Source: Geobacillus subterraneus (GTDB lineage Bacteria; Bacillota; Bacilli; Bacillales; Anoxybacillaceae). Taken from it: 64,000 bases of DNA. The stretch covers positions 1,550,001 to 1,614,000 of the forward strand of contig NZ_CP014342.1 of assembly GCF_001618685.1 (NCBI RefSeq), in the 5' to 3' direction. Shown here piece after piece: positions 1 to 8,177 of the stretch. Every line of letters starts with the position of its first letter. Positions within the stretch are counted from its first letter, which is position 1. The position numbers and the translations under genes are program-made. A model generated the notes under the pieces. The model did not search any database. It was not told the DNA's origin and saw only the letters and a program-made list of their open reading frames with translations.

Positions 1-102
1 AAGAAGAACATAGTTTTCGCTGCCGCCGACAGCCGTCTTCGTTGATTTTTCTGCTTGAAGTATAGTATGCTGATAGCACAGCAACGATCAGAGGGAGGAG
101 TG

Positions 103-546
103 ATGGCCATGTCGATGGCGTACGAAGAATATATGCGTCAGCTCGTGCAGCCGATGCGTGATGAGCTCGTCCGCGCTGGCTTCCGCGAACTGCGCACGAG
201 CGAGGAAGTGGAACAGTTTATGGAGAAAGCGGAAGGAACGACCTTTGTCTTTGTCAACTCGGTGTGCGGATGCGCTGCTGGGTTGGCGCGCCCGGCGGCG
301 ACGCAGGCGGTGCTGCGGAGCGAGAAAAAACCGGATCATTTAGTCACGGTGTTTGCCGGCCAAGATAAAGAGGCGACAGCGAAAATGCGCGAGTATTTTG
401 TCGGCTATCCGCCGTCCTCGCCGTCGATGGCGCTTGTAAAGGGAAAAGAAGTCGTTCATTTCATTCCGCGCGAAGACATCGAGTTTCATTCGATGGAAGA
501 GGTCATGGAAAACGTGTTAGCCGCATTTGACAAACATTGCGGCTGA
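103..546 (+). CDS. brxA: Bacilliredoxin BrxA (YphP family)
   Basis: Thiol-disulfide exchange protein that removes bacillithiol from S-bacillithiolated proteins in the cytoplasm. The 147-residue product closely resembles B. subtilis YphP/BrxA over its whole length: it begins MSMAYEEYMRQLV, has the active-site CGC motif inside NSVCGCAAGLARP, and the conserved stretch FAGQDKEATAKMREYF. The ATG at 103 is chosen because GGGAGGAG lies 5 bases upstream. The reading frame is open further upstream to 55 but lacks a ribosome site there. It stands alone, ahead of a small spore-protein gene. Confidence 0.93.
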   Translation: MAMSMAYEEYMRQLVQPMRDELVRAGFRELRTSEEVEQFMEKAEGTTFVFVNSVCGCAAGLARPAATQAVLRSEKKPDHLVTVFAGQDKEATAKMREYFVGYPPSSPSMALVKGKEVVHFIPREDIEFHSMEEVMENVLAAFDKHCG

Positions 547-702
547 TCGATACGCACTCTGTCATCGCGAGCTGTCCGCCCGGCGGCTTGGCACCGCTGC
601 TTTTTCAGCCTGGGCGGGCAAGAGGTTGCCTTTTCGAAATGTCCGAATGGGTTCGCATACAACAGCGCGCCGGCGGGAACGATAAAGGCGGAGGTGATCG
701 GC

Positions 703-834
703 GTGCCGAAGCGGAAAAAAGACCGTTCGAAAACGGGCGTCAGCGCCCCGAATGTGAGAGGGCAAGGGACGACGGAAACGGAGACCGGTGCGTTCGCGCT
801 TGACTCCGCCCGCAAAAAAACGAAAATTGATTAA
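703..834 (+). CDS. sspL: Small acid-soluble spore protein, SspL-like
   Basis: A 43-residue basic, Gly/Thr-rich protein starting with GTG, preceded by GGAGGTGAT. It begins MPKRKKDRSKTGVSAPNVRG, continues with a QGTTETE stretch and ends in a lysine-rich tail. Length (43 against 42 residues) and the KKD...TGV...QG pattern recall B. subtilis SspL, a minor spore-core protein. Resemblance is partial, so the exact family is inference. It is followed immediately by a strong terminator, so it is probably monocistronic; a sporulation promoter was not identified. Confidence 0.6.
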   Translation: MPKRKKDRSKTGVSAPNVRGQGTTETETGAFALDSARKKTKID

Positions 835-835
835 A

Positions 836-863
836 AAGGAGCTCCTTGTGCGGAGCTCCTTTT
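836..863 (+). terminator. Rho-independent terminator after sspL-like gene
   Basis: A perfect inverted repeat AAGGAGCTCC / GGAGCTCCTT separated by six bases begins two bases after the sspL-like stop codon and is followed by a short T-run. Confidence 0.85.
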
Positions 864-875
864 CCTTCATCGCCG

Positions 876-950
876 TTAGGCGTTGGCGATGCAGCTGTAA
901 ATAAAATAAAGCAACGTAATGAGGCTGGCCGCAAAAAAGATGGTCGTCAT
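876..950 (-). CDS. Candidate 24-residue single-pass membrane peptide
   Basis: Minus-strand ORF beginning MTTIFFAASLITLLYFIYSC and ending IANA. Nearly the whole product is one hydrophobic helix. AAAGGCGGG lies about 10 bases upstream of the ATG. The gene converges on the sspL-like gene and shares its terminator hairpin, and its upstream side faces the aminotransferase promoter region. No family was recognised; such short hydrophobic proteins are common in Bacillaceae. It could be chance, but the ribosome site, the ending at a terminator and the clean hydrophobic profile favour a real gene. Confidence 0.4.
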   Translation of the reverse strand: MTTIFFAASLITLLYFIYSCIANA

Positions 951-1081
951 GTTCGTTTTCCCGCCTTTCTGTCTATATTTTCCCCTTGAACATATGGTAC
1001 ACTATTCATATAACCATAGTATATACCAATAAAAGCAAGAAGGAAAAGCGGTTTTTGCCTTGGCAAGGGAGAGGAAGGACA

Positions 1082-2266
1082 ATGAAAAAAGCGAAACGAA
1101 TGAACGCGTTCTCCGCGTCCATTTTTGCCGAACTGGCAGCGTACCGCCAACAGCGGCGCCATCTTCATGACGAATGGATCGACTTAAGCGTCGGCAGCCC
1201 GGATTTGCCGCCGGCGCTGTTTGTGCGCGAGGCGATCGCTCGCTACGCCGGGGAGCCAAACGCCTACGGATATACATTAAAAGGCATTCGCGACTTTCAC
1301 GAGGCGGTCGCCGATTACTACCGGACGGCGCACGGGGTTGTGTTGAATCCAGAGACGGAAGTGACGTATGTCATCGGGTCGCAAGACGGCCTTGTCCATT
1401 TGCCGATGGTGTTTGCTGACCCGGGCGATGTCATTTTGGTGCCGGACCCTGGATATCCGGCGTACGCTGCTGGTGTGGCCATGGCCGAAGCGGTGCCGTA
1501 TTTTATGCCATTGAAGGAAGAAAACGGCTTTTTGCCTGATTTGCATGCCATTCCAGAGGGGATCGCCAAACGGGCGGCGATCATGTTTCTTAACTTTCCG
1601 GGGAATCCGGTGCCCGCCGTTGCGACCGAATCGTTTTATCGCGACGTGGTCGAGTTTGCGAAGCGGTACGACGTGCTTGTCGTCTCCGATTTTGCTTATG
1701 GCGAGCTGTATTACGACGGAAACAAACCAGTGAGCTTTCTTTCCATCCCCGGGGCGAAAGACGTCGGGGTGGAAATCAACTCGCTGTCCAAAAGCTATCA
1801 CATGGCCGGCTGCCGAATCGGCTATTTGTGCGGCAATGCCGACGTGATTCGCGCGTTTGCCGAGTTTAAATCCAATTTGGACTACGGCATTTTTTGGCCG
1901 ATTCAAAAGGCGGCTGCGGAAGCGCTTCGTTATGGTGCTGATTTTTGTGCGGAAAGCCGCGCCATCTATCAAGCGCGCCGCGATGCGTTCATTAACGGAT
2001 TGACGGAGATCGGCTGGGAAGTGGACCGTCCGCCAGCGGGCATGTTTGTTTGGGCGAAAGTCCCGGACGGCTGGACATCGCTCTCGTTTGCGAAGACGCT
2101 GATTGACCGTGCCGGGGTTGTGGTGACGCCCGGACATGCGTTTGGGCCGAGCGGCGAAGGCTATGTACGTATTGCCCTCGTCCAGCCGAAAGATGTGCTA
2201 TGCCGTGCCGTCGAGAAACTGCGGGCGAGCGGCTTGTTCGAGCGGCTGGCCGCCGACCGACGATAA
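1082..2266 (+). CDS. PLP-dependent class I/II aminotransferase (LL-DAP aminotransferase-like)
   Basis: A fold-type I aminotransferase of 394 residues. The PLP-binding lysine is K237 in the motif NSLSKSYHMAG; other family marks are VGSPDLPP near the N-terminus, the cofactor-loop segment YVIGSQDGL, and NFPGNPVP around residue 180. The overall pattern resembles the LL-diaminopimelate/alanine aminotransferase branch, but the substrate cannot be fixed from sequence. ATG 1082 follows AGGAAGG; the open frame extends to 986 without a better start. The next gene, ypjP, begins 16 bases downstream and may be cotranscribed. Confidence 0.85.
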   Translation: MKKAKRMNAFSASIFAELAAYRQQRRHLHDEWIDLSVGSPDLPPALFVREAIARYAGEPNAYGYTLKGIRDFHEAVADYYRTAHGVVLNPETEVTYVIGSQDGLVHLPMVFADPGDVILVPDPGYPAYAAGVAMAEAVPYFMPLKEENGFLPDLHAIPEGIAKRAAIMFLNFPGNPVPAVATESFYRDVVEFAKRYDVLVVSDFAYGELYYDGNKPVSFLSIPGAKDVGVEINSLSKSYHMAGCRIGYLCGNADVIRAFAEFKSNLDYGIFWPIQKAAAEALRYGADFCAESRAIYQARRDAFINGLTEIGWEVDRPPAGMFVWAKVPDGWTSLSFAKTLIDRAGVVVTPGHAFGPSGEGYVRIALVQPKDVLCRAVEKLRASGLFERLAADRR

Positions 2267-2281
2267 CGGAGGTGGGACGCG

Positions 2282-2866
2282 ATGAAGCTGCCGGCATGGC
2301 TTCGGAAAACGCTTGTTGCCGCGATCACCGTTTGTACGTTTGGTCTTGTGACACCGCCCGCGTCGCTTCTTGCGGCCGAGGAGCCGCCAGCTGACGATGC
2401 GCCATCTTCCGATTGGCAACATAATGCTGCAAGTTCGGCGGCGGAGGCGGCTTCGCTCACCCGCGCCCAATTTGTCGAGCAGACGGTGGAAAAAGCGATG
2501 GTTCAGTCGCATGAAAAGTTTGGCCGCAAAATCGCTCCCGTGATTGAGGATGAGTTTCGCGCCGTCATTTTGCCGCGCATTGAGGAAGTGATCGCCGAGC
2601 TCGCCGGGCGCTATCCAGAAGAAGAGCTTCGCTATTTAGCCGTATCAGAAAATCCGTCTGGCGGGCAAGGCGAACGCATTTTCCATATTTACCGCGCCGA
2701 TACGGGAGAAGATGTCATTCGCTTCCACGTCCGCCGTGAACATCCGCCGCAAGACGGGTATTGGTTCCAATTTCATTACCATACGCGCGATGACGGATTT
2801 CAAGCCCATTATGAATTAGGAAAAATTTATTGGTCAAAAAATACGCCGCCGAACTGGCGGACGTAG
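2282..2866 (+). CDS. ypjP: YpjP-like secreted protein of unknown function
   Basis: A 194-residue protein matching B. subtilis YpjP in its signature segments: RKTLVAAITVCTFGLVTPP at the N-terminus (a signal peptide or membrane anchor), KFGRKIAPVIEDEF near the middle, and the C-terminal GEDVIRFHVRREHPPQDGYW and NTPPNW blocks. The function of the family is not known. The start codon follows GGAGGTG. It lies between the aminotransferase and a secreted protease, upstream of thyA-dfrA as in B. subtilis. Confidence 0.85.
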   Translation: MKLPAWLRKTLVAAITVCTFGLVTPPASLLAAEEPPADDAPSSDWQHNAASSAAEAASLTRAQFVEQTVEKAMVQSHEKFGRKIAPVIEDEFRAVILPRIEEVIAELAGRYPEEELRYLAVSENPSGGQGERIFHIYRADTGEDVIRFHVRREHPPQDGYWFQFHYHTRDDGFQAHYELGKIYWSKNTPPNWRT

Positions 2867-2963
2867 CAGGCCGCGGTTCTTTCCTTATTTTGCGCGTTTT
2901 TCCCCGCTTCTTCGTATGTTATCATTTAATAGAATACGAGATTGAAAGAAGCGGGGGACAACG

Positions 2964-3668
2964 ATGAAACGGTTACTGATTAGTTTGCTGGCGGCGCTGT
3001 TCGCCGTTCCGCTTCTGTCGCTTTCGCCGTACCCGGCCGCGCACGGTGTGCTGCTTGAAGAAAGCGGCCTTGATGTTCAGTCGGTCCCATCGTATGATGT
3101 GCTTAGCCGCATCGTCATCGTTCCGGAGGCGGACTTTTCGCCTGAGGAAGCCAATGAGACGATTCGGACGCTTGCTCGTATTGACCGCGGCATTTTAGAG
3201 CGGGCGGCGAACCACCATATTTATATTCAATTGTTGACAGGCCCGATTACCGATGAACCGGCCGCCCGCCATTTGCGCGGGAAAACGCCGCGCGGCTATG
3301 CGCCGGGGTCAAAAACGTGGGATGAGGTGCCGGGCCTTGGCGGGTCACATTTAGTGCTCGTCCGCCTCGGCCATAGTGAAAAAGGAAAAGGGCACGGCTC
3401 GGTCAACTTAGAGCTGCATGAATTTGCCCATTCGTTAGATCACATCGTCTTTGAGCGCATTCACGAAACGGACGAATTTCAAGCGATTTGGCGCGAGGAA
3501 GCGCCGCGGCTGTTTCCTGGCGAATCTTATTTTTTAACGTATCCGGAAGAGTATTTTGCTGAATCGTTCGCCTATTATTATGCAAGCGACGAGACGCGGG
3601 AAACGCTGCGGACGGCGGCGCCGGACACATACGCCTTCATCCGCCGGCTGGCGGAGCGAGCCTCATAA
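2964..3668 (+). CDS. Secreted zinc metalloprotease, PPEP / anthrax lethal factor-like (M34-type)
   Basis: A 234-residue secreted zincin. The first ~27 residues form a signal peptide ([20 protein letters not shown]). The zinc site is HEFAH at residues 152-156, with a likely third ligand in [10 protein letters not shown] near residue 200. Size, the HExxH placement and the aromatic C-terminal helix fit Pro-Pro endopeptidases (about 220 residues, ATLF-like domain), which cleave between prolines in surface adhesins. Function by family is an inference: substrate preference cannot be read, and no PPxP-rich substrate gene is adjacent. It has its own terminator overlapping the stop codon. Confidence 0.75.
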   Translation: MKRLLISLLAALFAVPLLSLSPYPAAHGVLLEESGLDVQSVPSYDVLSRIVIVPEADFSPEEANETIRTLARIDRGILERAANHHIYIQLLTGPITDEPAARHLRGKTPRGYAPGSKTWDEVPGLGGSHLVLVRLGHSEKGKGHGSVNLELHEFAHSLDHIVFERIHETDEFQAIWREEAPRLFPGESYFLTYPEEYFAESFAYYYASDETRETLRTAAPDTYAFIRRLAERAS

Positions 3669-3684
3669 GAAGGCTCTTTTTTTT
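3658..3684 (+). terminator. Rho-independent terminator of protease gene
   Basis: GAGCCT and AGGCTC form a stem around the gene's stop codon, followed by eight consecutive T bases. Confidence 0.85.
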
Positions 3685-3733
3685 CGTGATGAGAGCGGCG
3701 CTTTATGATATGATAAAGCGTGAGGTGAGGACA

Positions 3734-4528
3734 TTGCGGCAATATTTGCAGCTATTGGAGGATATTTTGGAAAACGGCGTCGAAAAGGAGGACCGGACCG
3801 GTGTCGGCACGCTGTCGGTGTTCGGCCGCCAGCTGCGGTTTAATTTACAGGACGGATTCCCGCTCGTGACGACGAAAAAGTTACATATCCGCTCGATCAT
3901 TTATGAACTGCTTTGGTTTTTAAAAGGAGACACGAATGTCCGCTATTTGCAGGAAAACGGCGTGACGATTTGGGATGAGTGGGCCGACGAAAACGGTGAT
4001 CTTGGGCCTGTGTACGGGGCGCAATGGCGGTCATGGAAAGGGGCGGACGGGAAAACGGTCGACCAAATCGCCTGGGTCGTTGAGGAGATCAAGAAAAATC
4101 CGAACTCGCGCCGGCTGCTTGTGAGCGCCTGGAATGTGGCGGAGTTAGACGAGATGAAGCTGCCGCCGTGCCATTATGCGTTTCAGTTTTATGTGGCGGG
4201 CGGCCGGTTGTCGTGCATGTGGCAGCAGCGCTCCGTCGATACGTTCTTAGGCTTGCCGTTTAATATCGCCAGCTACGCGCTGTTGACGCATATGATCGCC
4301 GAGCAGTGCGGGCTTGATGTCGGCGAGCTGATTTTCACCGGCGGGGATGTCCATTTGTATAAAAACCATGTTGAGCAGGCCAAACTGCAGCTGACGCGCG
4401 AGCCGCGCCCGCTGCCAAAGCTCGTGATCAAACGGAAGCCGCCATCCATTTTTGACTATGAATACGACGATTTTGACATCGTCGGCTATGATCCTCATCC
4501 GGCGATTAAAGCGCCGGTGGCGGTGTAA
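3734..4528 (+). CDS. thyA: Thymidylate synthase
   Basis: Converts dUMP to dTMP using methylene-tetrahydrofolate. The product is 264 residues, the classic ThyA length, if translation starts at the TTG at 3734 (frame [12 protein letters not shown]), which is preceded by GAGGTGAGG; the upstream ATG at 3686 would add 16 non-conserved residues. The nucleophile is C146 in LPPCHY, with DRTGVGT near the N-terminus, [20 protein letters not shown] for dUMP binding and GDVHLYKNH. It is followed 13 bases later by dfrA, which regenerates the folate it oxidises. Confidence 0.95.
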   Translation: MRQYLQLLEDILENGVEKEDRTGVGTLSVFGRQLRFNLQDGFPLVTTKKLHIRSIIYELLWFLKGDTNVRYLQENGVTIWDEWADENGDLGPVYGAQWRSWKGADGKTVDQIAWVVEEIKKNPNSRRLLVSAWNVAELDEMKLPPCHYAFQFYVAGGRLSCMWQQRSVDTFLGLPFNIASYALLTHMIAEQCGLDVGELIFTGGDVHLYKNHVEQAKLQLTREPRPLPKLVIKRKPPSIFDYEYDDFDIVGYDPHPAIKAPVAV

Positions 4529-4541
4529 AGGAGCGGAAGCG

Positions 4542-5036
4542 ATGATCTCGCACATTGTGGCGATGGACGAAAATCGGGTGATCGGCAAAGACAACCGGCT
4601 GCCGTGGCATTTGCCGGCCGATTTAGCGTATTTCAAACAGGTAACGATGGGGCATGCCATCGTGATGGGGCGCAAAACGTTTGAAGCGATCGGCCGGCCG
4701 CTTCCCGGCCGGGAAAACGTCGTCGTGACGCGCAACCATCAGTTTCGCCCGGAAGGCTGCCTCGTGCTCCACTCCCTTGAGGAAGTCAAGCAATGGATCG
4801 CGGCGCGCGGTGATGAAGTGTTTGTCATCGGTGGAGCCGAGCTGTTTGAAGCGACGATGCCGATCGCCGATCGGCTGTACGTGACGAACATTTTCGCTTC
4901 GTTCCCCGGCGATACGTTTTACCCGCCCATTTCCGAAAAAGAGTGGAAAATCGTCTCCTATACGCCGGGAATCAAAGATGAAAAAAATCCGTATGAGCAC
5001 GCCTTTCTCATTTATGAGCGGAAAAAAGCGGAATGA
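4542..5036 (+). CDS. dfrA: Dihydrofolate reductase
   Basis: NADPH-dependent reduction of dihydrofolate, regenerating the cofactor consumed by ThyA. The 164-residue protein shows MISHIVAMDENRVIGKDNRLPW with the substrate-site segment LPWHLPADLAYFK, the NADPH motifs GRKTFEAIGRPLPGR and VIGGAELF, and a C-terminal beta strand. ATG 4542 follows AAAGGAG. It is coupled with thyA 13 bases upstream and ends at a hairpin terminator. Confidence 0.95.
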   Translation: MISHIVAMDENRVIGKDNRLPWHLPADLAYFKQVTMGHAIVMGRKTFEAIGRPLPGRENVVVTRNHQFRPEGCLVLHSLEEVKQWIAARGDEVFVIGGAELFEATMPIADRLYVTNIFASFPGDTFYPPISEKEWKIVSYTPGIKDEKNPYEHAFLIYERKKAE

Positions 5037-5064
5037 GTGCGGGGGCCGGTGAGCGGGAAAACAG

Positions 5065-5099
5065 GGCGCGTGTTGCCAAACGGCAAGGCGCGCCTTTTT
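5065..5099 (+). terminator. Terminator of thyA-dfrA
   Basis: GGCGCG...TTGCC-aaac-GGCAA...CGCGCC forms an interrupted stem followed by five T bases, 28 bases after the dfrA stop. Confidence 0.75.
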
Positions 5100-5164
5100 G
5101 CATAGAAGCGGGGCGAAAAAGGAACGATAACCATATACAACAATGTTGGAAATGGAGGAAGACG

Positions 5165-5608
5165 ATGAGGCATATCGTTCCGTTTATCGTCAAGCTTGCC
5201 GCTTGGAGCGTCGTTTTATTTTCGATGTTTACAATTTTTAATGCTCCGCTTTCTTTGATTTCAGTCATGACGATCATAACGGCGCTCGTTTCCTACGTCG
5301 TCGGCGATTTGTTTGTGTTGCCGCGCGTTGGAAACTTTGTCGCCGCCGCCCTTGATGTGCCGCTCTCCTTTTTGCTTGTATGGCCTGTGAGCTTTGCGTT
5401 GTTTGCCCCGACAGTCAATATGGCGTACGCCGCCTTTTTCAGCTCGCTCGCCATCGGCGCGGTCGAGGCGTTTTTCCATTTGTATATGGAAAACCATGTG
5501 CTCGAGGAGGCAGGGCGGGAAGAGGCGTATCGCTGGTATGATGAGGGAAGGTGGGCAACGGAGTTCGCCGAGGAACAGGAGTTCAAAAAAGAGGACGACC
5601 GGACGTAA
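5165..5608 (+). CDS. YndM-like membrane protein (DUF2512)
   Basis: A 147-residue integral membrane protein with about four hydrophobic segments in the first ~110 residues (for example AAWSVVLFSMFTIF and FLLVWPVSFALFAP) and an acidic, charged C-terminal tail (EEAYRWYDEGRWATEFAEE). This layout matches the DUF2512/YndM family, whose function is unknown. ATG 5165 follows TGGAGG. The frame is open upstream into dfrA, but that part lacks a start signal. It is followed by its own terminator. Confidence 0.75.
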   Translation: MRHIVPFIVKLAAWSVVLFSMFTIFNAPLSLISVMTIITALVSYVVGDLFVLPRVGNFVAAALDVPLSFLLVWPVSFALFAPTVNMAYAAFFSSLAIGAVEAFFHLYMENHVLEEAGREEAYRWYDEGRWATEFAEEQEFKKEDDRT

Positions 5609-5622
5609 CGCCGGTCGTTTTC
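5596..5622 (+). terminator. Terminator of YndM-like gene
   Basis: CGACCGG / CCGGTCG stem overlapping the stop codon, then TTTTC. Confidence 0.8.
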
Positions 5623-5674
5623 TTATAAAGAACAAAAAACTTTTCGAAAATTCCCTTTTCTTTTTGCGGATTTG

Positions 5675-5683
5675 TGATATAAT
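5675..5683 (+). promoter_or_regulatory. Extended -10 promoter of ilvA
   Basis: TGATATAAT provides a TG-extended perfect -10 box 43 bases before the ilvA start. The -35 region is poor, as is common for extended -10 promoters. No T-box or attenuator was recognised. Confidence 0.5.
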
Positions 5684-5725
5684 CTACAAATCAAAGACAA
5701 CTTAGAAAAGAAAGGGAACGAGAAT

Positions 5726-6997
5726 ATGGAACAACAACTAAAACGGAAACAAGGGGCGGTGTACGTCGAGGACATTTTGATCGCGTATCATACGCTAAAA
5801 GACGTTGTTTTCCATACGCCGCTGCAAAAAAACCCGCTTTTGTCCGAGCGCTACGGGTGCAACGTCTACTTGAAGCGCGAAGACTTGCAAGTCGTGCGTT
5901 CATTTAAGTTGCGCGGAGCGTACAACCGGATGAAGCATTTAACCGATGAGGAGCGAAGCAGCGGGATCGTATGCGCCAGCGCCGGCAACCATGCCCAAGG
6001 GGTTGCCTATTCATGCCGGGCGCTCGGGGTGCACGGAAAAATTTATATGCCGGCGACAACGCCTCGGCAAAAAGTGTCGCAAGTGCAGCTGTTTGGCAAA
6101 GACATGGTCGAGATCGTCCTTGTCGGCGACACGTTTGACGACTCATACAACGAAGCAGTGAAATGCGCGGAAGCCGAAGGGCGCACGTTTATCCACCCGT
6201 TTGATGACGAATACGTCATCGCCGGGCAAGGAACCATCGGTGTTGAGGTGTTAAACGACTGTGACGAACCGATCGACTTTTTGTTCGCCAGCATCGGCGG
6301 CGGAGGACTGATGGCCGGGCTGGGGACATATGTGAAAAGCATCTCGCCGGCGACCAAAGTGGTCGGCGTCGAGCCGGCCGGCGCTCCGTCGATGAAAGCG
6401 GCGCTTGAACAAGGTCATGTCGTGACGCTTGGGGAGATTGACAAGTTCGTCGACGGCGCCGCGGTCAAAACGGTCGGGGAAAAAACGTTTGCCCTATGCC
6501 GGGAAGTGCTCGACGATATCGTTGTCGTTCCAGAAGGAAAAGTATGCACAACGATTTTAGAACTGTACAACGAAAACGCCATCGTCGCCGAACCGGCGGG
6601 AGCGCTCCCGATTGCCGCCCTTGAGTTTTACAAAGAGCAAATCCGCGGCAAAACGGTTGTTTGCGTCGTGAGCGGCGGCAACAACGACATCGACCGGATG
6701 CAGGAAATTAAAGAGCGCTCGATGATTTATGAAGGGTTACAGCACTATTTCATCGTCAACTTCCCGCAGCGGGCCGGAGCGCTGCGCGAGTTTTTAGATG
6801 AGGTGCTCGGTCCGACCGATGACATCACTCGGTTTGAATATACGAAGAAAAACAATAAAGAAAGCGGACCGGCGCTCGTCGGCATCGAGCTAAAACGGCG
6901 CGAAGACTATGCGCCGCTCATTGAACGGATGAAGAAAAAAGGGTTTCCGTTCCAAGAAGTGAATAAAGATCCGAACTTATTCCATTTGCTGATTTGA
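5726..6997 (+). CDS. ilvA: Threonine dehydratase (biosynthetic)
   Basis: PLP enzyme that deaminates threonine to 2-oxobutanoate, the first step to isoleucine. It is 423 residues, like B. subtilis IlvA (422). The PLP lysine is K61 in SFKLRGAYN; the glycine-rich phosphate loop is ASIGGGGLMAGL and there is a VSGGNNDI motif. The C-terminal ~85 residues (QHYFIVNFPQRAGALREFL onward) form a single ACT-like regulatory domain for feedback by branched-chain amino acids. Start ATG 5726 follows AAAGGGAACG. The ypmP-S genes follow, as in B. subtilis. Confidence 0.95.
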   Translation: MEQQLKRKQGAVYVEDILIAYHTLKDVVFHTPLQKNPLLSERYGCNVYLKREDLQVVRSFKLRGAYNRMKHLTDEERSSGIVCASAGNHAQGVAYSCRALGVHGKIYMPATTPRQKVSQVQLFGKDMVEIVLVGDTFDDSYNEAVKCAEAEGRTFIHPFDDEYVIAGQGTIGVEVLNDCDEPIDFLFASIGGGGLMAGLGTYVKSISPATKVVGVEPAGAPSMKAALEQGHVVTLGEIDKFVDGAAVKTVGEKTFALCREVLDDIVVVPEGKVCTTILELYNENAIVAEPAGALPIAALEFYKEQIRGKTVVCVVSGGNNDIDRMQEIKERSMIYEGLQHYFIVNFPQRAGALREFLDEVLGPTDDITRFEYTKKNNKESGPALVGIELKRREDYAPLIERMKKKGFPFQEVNKDPNLFHLLI

Positions 6998-7105
6998 ACA
7001 AAAAAGCGCGAAAAAAGTCGGAAAGATTTCGCTGTATTCCGACATACTTTTTCACCGGATTGGTGTATAATATAAGTAAATCGGTGAAAAAAGAGGATTG
7101 ATATT

Positions 7106-7357
7106 TTGCTATTCAAAAGCCTCGAGTTTCAAAACGCGTATGGGCAGAAAGTGAAGATTATCGAAATTCCTGTATTGGAGGAAGAGAACACGTACCGATT
7201 TATGATCCAGCTTCGCTTGGAGGCGTTTATTGCCAAAGTGTACCGATCAAGGACCAACCGTTCTGTTTACTCGTTCCGCGAACATTTGAAGAAAGTGCTG
7301 AAATGGCCGGTATATGAACAAATCTTTAAAGAAACAGTGTTGAAACATAACGCGTAA
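7106..7357 (+). CDS. ypmP: YpmP-like protein (DUF2535)
   Basis: An 83-residue protein starting at TTG 7106 (AGAGG 9 bases upstream) with MLFKSLEFQNAYGQKV at the N-terminus. Size, start sequence and position directly after ilvA match B. subtilis YpmP, a DUF2535 protein of unknown function. It is basic and probably cytoplasmic. A TATAAT at 7066-7071 suggests its own promoter. It ends at a strong hairpin terminator. Confidence 0.75.
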   Translation: MLFKSLEFQNAYGQKVKIIEIPVLEEENTYRFMIQLRLEAFIAKVYRSRTNRSVYSFREHLKKVLKWPVYEQIFKETVLKHNA

Positions 7358-7362
7358 CGATG

Positions 7363-7398
7363 GTTGTTTTGCCCATTGCGGCAAAACAACTTTTTTTT
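7363..7398 (+). terminator. Terminator of ypmP
   Basis: Eleven-base-pair perfect stem GTTGTTTTGCC / GGCAAAACAAC with a six-base loop, followed by eight T bases. Confidence 0.9.
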
Positions 7399-7531
7399 GG
7401 TGGGATTTTGGCCGGTTTCATTATATAATGGAAACGAGATGGCGCCGGGCATAAGAGTGAATAAAAAACAGCCGGACAGAGAGGAAAGGCAGTTTGAATG
7501 CAAAACAATGAAGAAGAAGGATGAGCGATCA

Positions 7532-8104
7532 ATGTGGAAACGGATCATGATGATCATCGCAGTTTGTTTGCTTGCCGCGTGCGGAAAAACGATCCCGGAT
7601 GCAAAAAACTGGCCGGTTGCCGATTTTACGTTCGTCGATCAATCCGGTGAACCGTTCGGACTTCGCGATTTGAAGGGAAAAGTATGGGTGGCCGACTTTA
7701 TTTTTACGAACTGTGAAACGGTTTGCCCGCCGATGACCGCCCATATGGCCAAATTGAAGGAGAAGGCGGAAGAAAAAGGGCTGGACGTCGAATTTGTTTC
7801 GTTCAGCGTCGACCCGGAAGTTGACACACCGGAAAAATTGACCGCCTATGCGAAACAGTTTACGGACGACCTAGCAAACTGGCATTTGCTGACCGGATAC
7901 AGTCCGGCTGAAATTAGCGAGCTGGCGCAAAAAAGCTTTAAAACGATCGTGCAAAAGCCGGTCAACGACGATCAAGTCATCCATGGCACAAGCTTTTATC
8001 TAGTCGGCCCGGACGGCAAGGTCGTCCAAACGTACAACGGTGTGCAAGATGTGCCGTACGACACGATTTTAGAGCATATTGAGATTTTGCAATCGTCGCG
8101 ATAA
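7532..8104 (+). CDS. ypmQ: Sco-family copper chaperone lipoprotein (YpmQ)
   Basis: Thioredoxin-fold copper protein needed for assembling the CuA centre of cytochrome c oxidase, anchored outside the membrane. The 190-residue product starts with a lipoprotein signal ending LLAAC and carries the copper ligands C61 and C65 in NCETVCPP and H151 in VIHGTSFYL, the classic Sco set. The ATG at 7532 is preferred over the in-frame ATG at 7508 because it places the signal peptide at the very N-terminus and has AAGGATGAG upstream. Confidence 0.92.
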   Translation: MWKRIMMIIAVCLLAACGKTIPDAKNWPVADFTFVDQSGEPFGLRDLKGKVWVADFIFTNCETVCPPMTAHMAKLKEKAEEKGLDVEFVSFSVDPEVDTPEKLTAYAKQFTDDLANWHLLTGYSPAEISELAQKSFKTIVQKPVNDDQVIHGTSFYLVGPDGKVVQTYNGVQDVPYDTILEHIEILQSSR

Positions 8105-8140
8105 GGCAAAAACGGCCGCAACCGTTTTGCCTTCTTTTCG
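8103..8140 (+). terminator. Terminator of ypmQ
   Basis: AAGGCAAAAACGG and CCGTTTTGCCTT form a stem with one bulged base and a short loop, followed by CTTTT. Confidence 0.8.
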
Positions 8141-8177
8141 TCTTTTCCCCTGTTGCGTCAAAAGGCAGGTGTCAAAC

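Noticed and set aside
1-21. Third Ter-like site in opposite orientation (AGAACATAGTTTT)
   Set aside because: Only the nine-base CTATGTTCT core matches; the AAAT that follows in the other two sites is missing and the A half does not fit.
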